From assembly GCA_018136815.1 (NCBI GenBank), contig CM030944.1, positions 1,426,456 to 1,490,455 on the forward strand: 64,000 nt of DNA. Direction: 5' to 3'. The position numbers and the translations under genes are program-made. Of this stretch, positions 22,577-31,509 are shown piece by piece. Position 1 is the first letter of the stretch. Each line of letters starts with the position of its first letter. Origin of the DNA: Isochrysis galbana. Lineage: Eukaryota; Haptophyta; Isochrysidales; Isochrysidaceae. The notes below the pieces were generated by a model. That model saw only the letters and a list, made by a program, of their open reading frames with translations. It was not told where the DNA came from and did not search any database.

Positions 22577-25500
22577 TCACTGGAGCTTTTCGTCAGAGGC
22601 AGTCTTAGAGGCAGACGTCCCTGCCGTAGCTTCTTCGGCGGAACTTGAATTTGAACTCGTCAGACTTTGTGCAATGATGGATGCGCAGTCGTTTAGAAGG
22701 GATAGGAGACGGCAGAAGGGAGCGGGCCCAAGGGGCTTGGTGAGGATGTCAGCAAGCATAAGGTTACCGGGGACATGTCGCATAGCGAGGGCGTGTTTTG
22801 CAACGAGGTCGCGGAGGAAAGCTGCGGCGCGCATTATGTGCTTGGTCTTTTTGAAGGCAACGGGGTCGAGGGACATGTTGATGGCAGACTTGGAGTCGGA
22901 GCACAGAAGGGTAGGGCCATCCGGCGGGAGAGATAGGTCGACAAGCAAATCCCGGACGAAGAGGATGTCGCGGGCAGCAAGCATGGCACCGAAGTACTCG
23001 GCCTCGGCGCTCGACAACGAGACGGATCGTTGGGTCTTGGAGAACCAGTGGACAGGACAGCCGTACAGAAAAAAGATGGCGCCCGTACAAGAGAAGCGAG
23101 ATTCCCAATTCGAGTCGACATGGACTAGAAAGGGTAGCGAGGGGTCTGGGCGAAAGAGCAGAGCGCAGGTGGAGGAGTCACGCACGTAGCAGAGGACGCG
23201 GACGGCAGCGGCGAAGTGCGTAGGACCAGGGTTGGTCATGAAGCGCGAGAGCTGCGAGGCTGCATATGCGAGATCTGGCCTAGACATGTTAGCAAGCCAG
23301 AGGAGGCCCCCGACGATGGCCATATAGGTGTCGCGCTTGGAGGCCATAGATTCAAAAGCAGGAGAGCCAGGCGTGGGTGAATCAGACGGATCGAGGTGGA
23401 GGGCGCCGAGAGGGGATTTGAAGGTGCGTGTCGTAGTGCTAGATAGGAAAGCATCATGCCGTTGAAGGAGATCTGAGACGTAAAGACTCTGAGATAAGGT
23501 GAGGATCCGACGCGGACGGTCACGAGCCACGGCAACATTGAGGATCCACGAGAGTTCGCCCTTGTCTTCAATGGGAAACCTATCGCCGAGATCGTGGACG
23601 AAACGAGCGCGGAGGCCGGAGTCATTATCGACGATGAGGGCGTCGTCCACGTACACCAGCACCCAAAGCAAAGACGAGCCGCTGGTGAAGATGTAGAGAC
23701 AGACATCGATAGTGGAGCGCGTGAAGCCCCACTTCAAGAGGAAGGAGGTGAGAAGCTCGGCCCATTCGCGCCCAGCTTGACGGAGGCCATAGATTGAGCG
23801 CAATAATTTGCATACGAGACGAACCCCGCGACAGTCACGAGGCGGGAGGCCAGGTGGCATGCGCATGAAGAGGGGTTGTGGAAGAGTGGCTTGCAGGTAA
23901 GCTTGGCGGACGTCGATGGAGGACAAGTTGTAATCATGAGCGGTAGCGATGGCAAGCACGAGACGGATGGTAACCGTTTTGACCACGGTAGAGAAGATGC
24001 GGTCGAAATCGACTCCGTATCGTTGAGTATTGCCGTCGGCAACGAGACGGGCCTTGAATTTCTCGATGGAGCCGTCGGCTTTGCGTTTGACGGCGAAGAC
24101 AAAATGGCAATGCATAAGGTTGGCGCCCTCGGGCATGGCGTCCTCGGGAACGCACTCCCAAGTGCGAAGTGCCATGAGGCCGCCGAGCTCCTTGTTGATA
24201 GCTACGCGCCAATAGTCGGCATGGGTGGACTGAAGCGCTTGACGGTACGTCTTGGGGACCGTCACATCCCCCATGTCGGCAACGACGGTGACGGCTTGAG
24301 CGAAGAGTGAATGGTCGCTACCGGCGTGAGCAAAAGGTGGACAGCTGTCGTCGGTAGTGAGCAGGTCGGAAGTAAAAGCAAAACATAAAGGATCAGTACG
24401 AGAATCGAACCCCATTGCTGCAGCACCAAGAGCAAAGACTGCTGCAGCCTGAGCCATAGAGGCATTGTGCAACGCAGGTGTAACAGCAGAAGTGGTATTC
24501 ATACCATGATGTTGTTGTTCGAGCTCGAGGAGGCGTGGGGAGCGACGAATCGCAGATGGTGCAGCAACAGGTGCAGGTACAGGAGTTGGAACGGGTGCAG
24601 GAGAGGGGGCAGGTGCAGAGGCAGCTGAATCATCGTCATCCTCAAGCCAGCTGGGTCTAGGCTCATCCTTGAGGCCCGGGAACTGGTCCTCCCATACGCG
24701 GATCTTGGCTGCAACCATTACACTTTTGGAGTCGAGTAAGTAGACAACATGGCCAGGGCTCTCCTCAGAAGGCCCCATGTAGAGGCCATACCAACCTCTG
24801 TCGGCGAAGTGGCGATCGCCAACGCGTCGCGGCACGGGGGCAACGACGGCACAAAGGCAACCAAAAGCATATAGACAACGGATGTCAGGGGGGTGCCCAG
24901 TGAGGAGGTGATAAGGCGACAAGTTCCGGCGAGAAGGTCGTGGAAGCCTGTTGGTGATCCAAACCGCTGTCTGCATGGCAAAGGGATGAAAGGAAGGAGG
25001 GAGACCAGCAGCAGCAAGAAGGACGCGAGCTGTACCAAAAGTGACGCCCCACATACGTTCCACATGTGAGTTTTGTTGCGGCGTGTATTCTGATGAGTAG
25101 CTCACGCGGATACGACGGTGAGCGAGGAAGTCTCGGAAGTGATAGGAGAGGAAAGCGCTTCCCTTGTCGGATCGCACAATGGAGGGCTTGTATGTGCCGT
25201 CAAGGGAGCTAAGATGAGCGGCGACATCGGCAATGAATTGGCCAAGGGCTGAGGCGGCGACCTCGGCGGTCATGGCTCGCGCGGGCCATACCCGGGTGAA
25301 GCCGCTACCAGCATCCACAGTACCGCAGTAGCATGTGTACTTGAAGAGGACGCTCTCCAAAAGTGGGCCGGCAAAGTCCATGTAGACCATGGCTCCGGGA
25401 GGCGGTTGGGCGTCAAGGGAAGTTGGGAGGCGGGAGAAAGGGGCGGCGCGCAGGCGACCACGGACAACTGCTTCTGGCATGGGGAGGCCAGTCGGGGGGC

Positions 25501-28500
25501 GGTGGCAAGACAAGTTGTGACCAACGGTGGCGGTGGGCACAAGCGACCATTGGTCAGCGTAAGGAAAACCGAGACGTCGATATAGCAGAGCGTGTGAGGC
25601 AAGATCTCCATGCGCCACAACGGCAGCTGCCGAAGCAGAGGCAGCGGAGGGGCGACGTGGGCAGCGGACGGAGTGAGGACGAGTGTCAGAGGGTGCCACG
25701 AATCGCACTGGGATGCGAAACGCGGCCGAGTCATCGCGGACACGTATGGGATGAGCGCCAGGAACATGGATGTAGCCGGCATCGAGGTCATGGCGGAAAC
25801 CAAAAAGGTCTCGCATAACCCGTGTAGCATACAGTATAGTACTGCACTCAGCCAAGACAAGAACATTTGGAATTTCGTAGCATTCCCAAGTGTCGCCGAC
25901 AAGAAGGTACACCAAAGCAATCCCAACCGCCTGGGCGACAACGGGACCAGCAGCAGTGTCAACACCTAGGCGAGGGTGGGCATCCGTGATACGCCACAGG
26001 CAGTCAAGACGGCTAACCACCCAAAACGTAGCCATGGAGTCAACAAGGGCTTCTTCTTCAATCGGCGTCTTAGCCTCAGCCTCGGTCACAAGAAGGGGCA
26101 AGGGACCTTTGGCACAAAGGGCATAGCCAAAGGTTCGCATGCTAGCAGTGTAGGCTTGGATGGCACCATTTGCATCATGTTGATCCGATGCAATGGCAGA
26201 CGCCGCGGCATGGGCCTGGGTATAGGCCATGAGAGGAGTGCCACTTGTAGGAGGTGGCTGGTGTGGCGCCTGTGGTGTTTCAGGTGGATTTGTTGCCGTA
26301 GGTGTAGGGGTAGTGGCAGCAGCAGCCTGGGCGTAGGTGGACGATGAGGTTGAAGCAGGCGCAGTTGCAACACGAGAGGCATCACGGTCGAGTAATTCGA
26401 GTGCACGTCGTGTGAGCCTAGAGCGAGTGCTGGAGGTCGTAGATGTCGATAAGCGGGGGCATATGTCTCCATGATGGTCAGCTCCACACCCGCGGCACTT
26501 GGCTGTGGGCTGTTTGCAAAATGGCCGATTGTGTGGGCCCAAACAACGAAGGCAAATGGGCTCACCCTTCGGCGGAGGACGCTCGCTTGACGGCCGACCT
26601 TTCCCTTTGGACGAGGATTTAGGTGCGGTGACGGCGAAAGCATGTGCAGCAGGACGTTGAGCCGAGAGCTCCGCACGAGTTTGACTGACATATTCTTCAT
26701 AATGGTCCACAAAAGAGGTTAGCCGCCTGCCGCGTACGAACTGTCGGAGTTGTGAGTAGGCCAAGGGGAGCGAATGATCAAAGAAAGCAATTAGGGTGGC
26801 ATCGTCCGGAGGGGGTTTGCCCGTGCGCTTAATGCCCGCGACGGCCATATTGATGTTGTCATATTGGCGGCGTAGGTCGGTAAGATCGAGGCCAGCCCTA
26901 GCATCAATCACATGCGTCTGTGCCATGCCAAGGTAGTGAGCATAATCGGCAGCATCATCTTTCTTGGCGGCAAAGGTGGCACGCAGGTAGCGCAAGGCGC
27001 CCACACCATCGTTTGCATGGCCATGAAAGACGGACACACGCAAGGATGATGGGAGGGCCTGGAGAAGGAGGCCATAAAGTCGGGCATTGAGAGTGTCATA
27101 GGACCGTTGCTTCTCCCCTTCCACATCTGGGCGGGTAACATCATCCTCAAGGAGGTAGATGGCATCTGTGAGCTTCCACGCGACGTAGCCGGAGAAGAGG
27201 ATGGCCCATTCCATGTATTCAGACCTCTCGCCAGAGAAGGTGGGCAAAGTAGAAGCCTCTGAATTTGCCGGCGCACAAACGAAGGTGGGTAGCTGGGACA
27301 AAAGTAAGAGAAGCACCATGAAGGAGGGCCGAGGCGCTGAGAACCGAAATAACGGAGTAGACAACCTGACAAGACAGGCGGACTCGGCGCGAGCACGAAT
27401 GCGTTGTGACTCCAAGAGATTTCGATGGCGTTCACGGGCTAGAAAAGCCGCGTAGCCGGACTTCTTCTTCTTGAGTGGGAGAACTAGAGGAGCATCATCT
27501 TCTCCCCTCTCATCCGTGCTGCAGCGTTGATAGTAAGCGAAGCGCTCGGTTGCCCAGGTAAAGAGTTTCCGGGCACTGAGGTAGAGAGAGAAGGAGACCG
27601 AGAAAAGAGAGGTAGCCCAAGAGCTTAGTGGGTTGTAAACTTTGTAGAGGGAGAGTGATAGGGTGCGACGGGCTGTATGGCGTACAACCGTAGAAGTTGC
27701 GAGCAACGTGACGAGCCAAGTATTGCCCCGAGTGCGCAGATCTTTGGCAGCAACAAATGCGGCACAGACAGCAAAAGTGGTTGAGTGTCGCAGAAACGAG
27801 AAAGCCAAATGGCAGCAACCAAGGAGGCGATGGAGAGACGCCATGAAGGCTCCAACATAGGAGATGGAGGGGAAGATAGCACGTGAGTGGCGGCGGCGTC
27901 GAGTGGCGGCGCGACGAGCAGCACGTGATGGGTGTAGAGGTCCAGGTGGGACAGCATGGAGGGCTCCATAGAATGACAGCTGGTCAAGAAGGGCCTGCAA
28001 CCATGTATCAGAGAAGAGAAGTCCCAAAACTCCAACATAGGAGATGGAGGAGTAGATAGCACGTGAGTGGCGGCGGCGGCGAGTGACGGCGCGACGAGCG
28101 GCACGTGATGAGTGTAGAGGTCCAGATGGGACAGAATGGAGGGCTCCATAGAATGACAGCTGGTCAAGGAGGGCCTGCAACCATTTATCAGAGAAGAGAA
28201 GTCCACCCCATCCCAGAAGGGGGGGAGTGAGGGGTGGTGGCTGAAGTGAGAGTGAGAATTGCGTGCAAACGCGCGTAGGAGAGAGGTTTAGGAAACCGCG
28301 AGATTCCTCTTGCATGTTTATGATGGGGGAGAGATTTTCACCAAAGCTAGAGACCTGAGACATAAGGGAAAGGATAGAGGGAGAGGAAACACCTCCTCCA
28401 TGCCAAAGGGCCTTGGGGTGGAGATGTAAGAAAGGAAGAGTGGGACGATAAGGCGATGCGCTTGGGCGTTTTGGTGAAAAGACGCCGGTGACGGCGTTCT

Positions 28501-28867
28501 TCGACACGAGTTCATCGCAGATTTTTGCAGAGGGCTCACCCTGAGGCAGACAGAAGGGGCAGGGGAGGAAGAGGGCCCATCCCACTGCCCCCAAGGTCTC
28601 CCCCTTGGTGCAATGGGATGACGCTCGCTTGCGGTGAGGTGCGCATGCTGCAGTTCGACGCTCGTCGAGTGCGACGAGCGAGTGCGAGTCTGGCAGGGAC
28701 AGGCAGGCAGGCATGGACAGAGGCATGGCAGTGGCACACACCTGGGTGGGAGCTCCATATCGCACTGGCTGCCAGGGAGCAGCCAGGGCGGCAACAAAAA
28801 GCAGTAAGGTCATGACAGACAGTGAGAGAGACAGTGCTACAGGGGTGAGGGTCAGAACCTGGGACAC
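22577..28867 (-). CDS. copia Gag-Pol polyprotein, single open frame
   Basis: The frame is 2096 codons but begins inside the 5' LTR; a more likely Gag start is the ATG at 27319 (codon 517 of the frame). In order come Gag; two zinc knuckles (CLRCLGPHNRPFC and CRGCGADHHGDIC, about 785-815); an aspartic protease with DSMAT where copia has DSGAT (about 942); GAG-pre-integrase; integrase with DFAGP, SDKGSAF and QQNSHVERMW (about 1160-1250, the D,D,E triad complete); reverse transcriptase with YVDD at about 1737; and RNase H with SSAEAEY, ending in ADILTKPLG. No stop or frameshift interrupts it. The protease Met at the glycine position is the one core residue out of line. Codons 200-350 include a 180-bp tandem duplication in the leader. 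Confidence 0.92.
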   Translation of the reverse strand: MSQVLTLTPVALSLSLSVMTLLLFVAALAAPWQPVRYGAPTQVCATAMPLSMPACLSLPDSHSLVALDERRTAACAPHRKRASSHCTKGETLGAVGWALFLPCPFCLPQGEPSAKICDELVSKNAVTGVFSPKRPSASPYRPTLPFLHLHPKALWHGGGVSSPSILSLMSQVSSFGENLSPIINMQEESRGFLNLSPTRVCTQFSLSLQPPPLTPPLLGWGGLLFSDKWLQALLDQLSFYGALHSVPSGPLHSSRAARRAVTRRRRHSRAIYSSISYVGVLGLLFSDTWLQALLDQLSFYGALHAVPPGPLHPSRAARRAATRRRRHSRAIFPSISYVGAFMASLHRLLGCCHLAFSFLRHSTTFAVCAAFVAAKDLRTRGNTWLVTLLATSTVVRHTARRTLSLSLYKVYNPLSSWATSLFSVSFSLYLSARKLFTWATERFAYYQRCSTDERGEDDAPLVLPLKKKKSGYAAFLARERHRNLLESQRIRARAESACLVRLSTPLFRFSAPRPSFMVLLLLLSQLPTFVCAPANSEASTLPTFSGERSEYMEWAILFSGYVAWKLTDAIYLLEDDVTRPDVEGEKQRSYDTLNARLYGLLLQALPSSLRVSVFHGHANDGVGALRYLRATFAAKKDDAADYAHYLGMAQTHVIDARAGLDLTDLRRQYDNINMAVAGIKRTGKPPPDDATLIAFFDHSLPLAYSQLRQFVRGRRLTSFVDHYEEYVSQTRAELSAQRPAAHAFAVTAPKSSSKGKGRPSSERPPPKGEPICLRCLGPHNRPFCKQPTAKCRGCGADHHGDICPRLSTSTTSSTRSRLTRRALELLDRDASRVATAPASTSSSTYAQAAAATTPTPTATNPPETPQAPHQPPPTSGTPLMAYTQAHAAASAIASDQHDANGAIQAYTASMRTFGYALCAKGPLPLLVTEAEAKTPIEEEALVDSMATFWVVSRLDCLWRITDAHPRLGVDTAAGPVVAQAVGIALVYLLVGDTWECYEIPNVLVLAECSTILYATRVMRDLFGFRHDLDAGYIHVPGAHPIRVRDDSAAFRIPVRFVAPSDTRPHSVRCPRRPSAASASAAAVVAHGDLASHALLYRRLGFPYADQWSLVPTATVGHNLSCHRPPTGLPMPEAVVRGRLRAAPFSRLPTSLDAQPPPGAMVYMDFAGPLLESVLFKYTCYCGTVDAGSGFTRVWPARAMTAEVAASALGQFIADVAAHLSSLDGTYKPSIVRSDKGSAFLSYHFRDFLAHRRIRVSYSSEYTPQQNSHVERMWGVTFGTARVLLAAAGLPPSFHPFAMQTAVWITNRLPRPSRRNLSPYHLLTGHPPDIRCLYAFGCLCAVVAPVPRRVGDRHFADRGWYGLYMGPSEESPGHVVYLLDSKSVMVAAKIRVWEDQFPGLKDEPRPSWLEDDDDSAASAPAPSPAPVPTPVPAPVAAPSAIRRSPRLLELEQQHHGMNTTSAVTPALHNASMAQAAAVFALGAAAMGFDSRTDPLCFAFTSDLLTTDDSCPPFAHAGSDHSLFAQAVTVVADMGDVTVPKTYRQALQSTHADYWRVAINKELGGLMALRTWECVPEDAMPEGANLMHCHFVFAVKRKADGSIEKFKARLVADGNTQRYGVDFDRIFSTVVKTVTIRLVLAIATAHDYNLSSIDVRQAYLQATLPQPLFMRMPPGLPPRDCRGVRLVCKLLRSIYGLRQAGREWAELLTSFLLKWGFTRSTIDVCLYIFTSGSSLLWVLVYVDDALIVDNDSGLRARFVHDLGDRFPIEDKGELSWILNVAVARDRPRRILTLSQSLYVSDLLQRHDAFLSSTTTRTFKSPLGALHLDPSDSPTPGSPAFESMASKRDTYMAIVGGLLWLANMSRPDLAYAASQLSRFMTNPGPTHFAAAVRVLCYVRDSSTCALLFRPDPSLPFLVHVDSNWESRFSCTGAIFFLYGCPVHWFSKTQRSVSLSSAEAEYFGAMLAARDILFVRDLLVDLSLPPDGPTLLCSDSKSAINMSLDPVAFKKTKHIMRAAAFLRDLVAKHALAMRHVPGNLMLADILTKPLGPAPFCRLLSLLNDCASIIAQSLTSSNSSSAEEATAGTSASKTASDEKLQ
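27850..28209. repeat. two-unit tandem duplication, 180-bp period, in the copia leader
   Basis: CTCCAACATAGGAGATGGAGG starts at 27850 and again at 28030. The two 180-bp units are about 95% alike by eye. Because 180 is divisible by three the frame stays open through both copies. Confidence 0.85.
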
Positions 28868-29370
28868 CTGGGGGCACTGGGGAACTCACCAAGATACCCC
28901 TGGGGCACGGTGATTCTACAACAATCACGCACGCACAAACCCTTACATATACCCCACCACGGTTCTTTGGATAATACTCTGAGACAAACAGGAAGGCGTG
29001 CGAGGGAACAAAGAAGGAATCAAGGATTTAGGGAATCGGCGAGTGTTGCCTTAGTATGAGCCGATGAAGCGTCGTGAGTGTTGATGAAGGTGAGATTCCT
29101 TAGGTGCACTAAGTCGATCTAGAGTGAGCTGAGATCCCCAAGATGAAGGCGAGGTCTAGAAGTCGATGTGCAAATGACTCGGGAACCCTAAGAACTCGAT
29201 GTGCATCAACTGCAGATGATAATGTAGAGAAGAGTCCAGAAGGTGGTGCACATGATGAAAGAGGCTGATGACTTGATGAAAAGGAATCTGGCAGACAAAG
29301 TTATCGGTAAAGACGATTCTATCGGTAAGGACCAATGGGTTGTGTTGGCAGATGACGGCACTCTGTGATA
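28758..29370 (-). repeat. copia 5' LTR, 613 bp
   Basis: Upstream LTR for the minus-strand element, presumed to hold the promoter. The sequence next to its inner end (28757 downward) shows no obvious initiator-Met tRNA primer site. Confidence 0.92.
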
Positions 29371-29664
29371 CTTTCCCGCCTTCGACCTTCGAGAATGCGC
29401 GCTCCACACTGGCGGAACTCGCCGGCCGGCCGAGGAATTGCCGCGCCATCTTTGCCAGCATCGGCAAACCCTGGACGCGTCCAGTCGAGGGGTCCGGCTT
29501 GTGCGGGTGGTCGCGTTGCTTCCACCACTTGAGCACGTCCAAGTTCAAATTCTTCTCCTGTGAGAGTGAAAGGTAATGCTCGAGTTCGTCCGCGATTCCC
29601 GGCGTCTCATCCGCAACGGAGGGAAGGCTCCGCTTGCGGCTTGCGGCCGTATATATATGTAGGG

Positions 29665-29820
<156 letters not shown>

Positions 29821-30279
29821 TAATAATATATACTACTATATATAATATGTAGTATATAATAATATGGGTGTATATGGGTATCGGGATACCCAGAATACCC
29901 AGCTACCCAGGGGGCCATTTGCAACTATCACTATCTAACTAGATAGGGGTCGGTGAACTGTTGTATTCAGGCCTCTCGGCGTGAATATTTCGGCATGAGC
30001 GCGCTCCTTCTTCGTTATATATCGTCTTCTATGTTCGTCGTGGTCACGCAAGGCGTGCCGATTCGGATTCTCCGTGGGCTCCAGTCCTGGTTCGCCGATT
30101 TTCGTCTCGAAATTCGAAGATTTGAGTTTTATTTTTACCGTTACGGTAATTGTCCACGCGTTTAAGGTAAGAGATGCAGGTAACAGAACTGGCCCCCCCC
30201 CTTCTGCAGTTCCCTCCCCTTCTGCAGTTCCCTCCCCCTTCTGCAGTTCCATCCCCCCTCTGCAGTTCCCCTCCCCCCC

Positions 30280-30620
30280 TCTCTCCATTCTCTGCGTTTC
30301 CCTTCTCTATTCCATGCGTTTCCCGGGGCAAGCCGGGAAAGACACGTGAATGTGAGGGAAAGTTGGGTCAGTACTGTGTTTTCCCCCCCCCTCTGCAGTC
30401 CTCCTTCCCCTCTCTCCATTCCCTGATTTTCTCGGGCCAGGCCGGGAAAAATACGTGAATGTGAGGGAGGATTGGGTCAGTATTGTGATTCCCCCCTCCG
30501 CGGTTCCCCCCCCCTTCCGCAACTCTCCTCCCTCCCCTCTCTCCACTCCCTGATTTTCCCGGGCCAGGCCGGGAAAAATACCTGAATGTGAGGGATGATT
30601 GGGTCAGTGTTGCGATCTCA
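30280..30620. repeat. tandem repeat of ~110-125 bp, three units
   Basis: Each unit holds C-rich DNA with CTGCAGT or CCGCRRT, CTCTCCATTCCCTG, TTTCCCGGGCCAGGCCGGGAAA and GTGAATGTGAGGGA...TTGGGTCAGT. The units start near 30318, 30427 and 30551. The inner CCCGGGCCAGGCCGGG can fold on itself. The downstream 30620-31110 is C-rich DNA with a CAGCGTCCCT periodicity. Confidence 0.75.
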
Positions 30621-31509
30621 CCCCCCTCGGCAGTTTCTCCCCCCCCCCCTTCCGCTCCCCCCTTCTCCCCCCCTCCGCTCCTCCCCTCCCCCCCCCTCCG
30701 CTCCTCCCCTTCCCCTCCGCTGTTCCCCCCCCTCCGCCGTTCCCTTCCCCCCCCCTCCGCGCGGTCCCCCCCCCCTTCCGCGCGCCGAGACGGCGGCCCT
30801 TCCCCCCCCCCTCCGCAGATTTCCTTCCCCTCCTCCGCCGCTTCCCCCCCCTCTGCGCGCCGAGACGGCGGCTCTCTTCCGCGTCCGCGCGTTGAGGCGC
30901 CGTCTTCTCTTCCCTCAACCCCCCGCGCGAAAGTCCCCCAGCGCGTCCCTCAGCGTTCCCCAGCGTCCCTCAGCGTCTCCCAGTGTCTCTCAGCGCCCCC
31001 CCCCTGTCCGTCAGCGATGTCCCGCAGCGCGTCTTGCAGCGTCCTTCAGTGTCCTTCTGCGTCCTTCAGCGCTGTCCCGCAGCGCTTCCTTCAGCGTCCT
31101 TCGGCGCTGCCTCGCGAGACTCGAGGCAGGACTCGCGAGGGCACTGGATTTTACTCTGTAGTCCAAAACGGAGTCCGAATTGTGTTTTGACCCCCCGAGC
31201 CCTCGTTCCCTCGCTCTCTCTCTCTCTCTCTTCTTTTTCTGGTGGGCACTCCTGAATCTGCTCACCAGAGGGGGTTCGTTTAACGTATGTTTCCGGCCTA
31301 TCACCGTGAATGTTTGAGTGCAGAGTGTTGATTTGTGTGGTTTTTGAGCCATTGTATCGCCTGTTGGTGACCTGCAGCCCCTGAGTACCCCCAAGCCCCG
31401 AGTCTTCCGAGTCGTCCTTTCGAGTCTACGAGTCCCTACGAGTCCCAAGTAAGCGGTAACTGCTCGCCGCGCCCTTTCTTACATCCTCCGACCCTCCGGT
31501 TCGCGTTCC

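Larger units (their letters stand above)
21858..29370 (-). mobile_element. full-length Ty1/copia retrotransposon, 7.5 kb
   Basis: Two 613-bp LTRs (28758-29370 as 5' LTR, 21858-22470 as 3' LTR, minus orientation) differ at only a few positions. They begin TATC and end GATA rather than the usual TG...CA. Target duplication CTTTC lies at 21853-21857 and 29371-29375. A polypurine tract GGGGGGG sits against the 3' LTR at 22471-22477. One open frame covers the whole interior. Near-identical LTRs, an open frame and perfect target duplication point to a recent insertion. Confidence 0.93.
21775..29640 (-). pseudogene. hAT transposase C-terminal fragment split by the copia element
   Basis: Two pieces, 29640-29371 and 21857-21775, flank the copia insertion and become adjacent when it and one copy of the CTTTC target duplication are removed. 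The first piece reads ELEHYLSL...W, FLGRPASSASVERAFSK, the hAT dimerisation (hATC) signature. The second completes it with LHDDLKASQSDDTLEHALL and a stop. The frames do not agree: a 7-base tandem duplication (TCGAAGG twice, about 29382-29395) sits just before the insertion point and shifts the frame. The rest of the transposase is missing upstream, where the (AC)n tract begins. Confidence 0.75.

Noticed and set aside
30588-31190. Pro-Ser-Ala-rich ORF of 200 aa
   Set aside because: It is a frame of C-rich tandem repeat DNA between the gypsy LTR and Gag; overlapping frames look alike.
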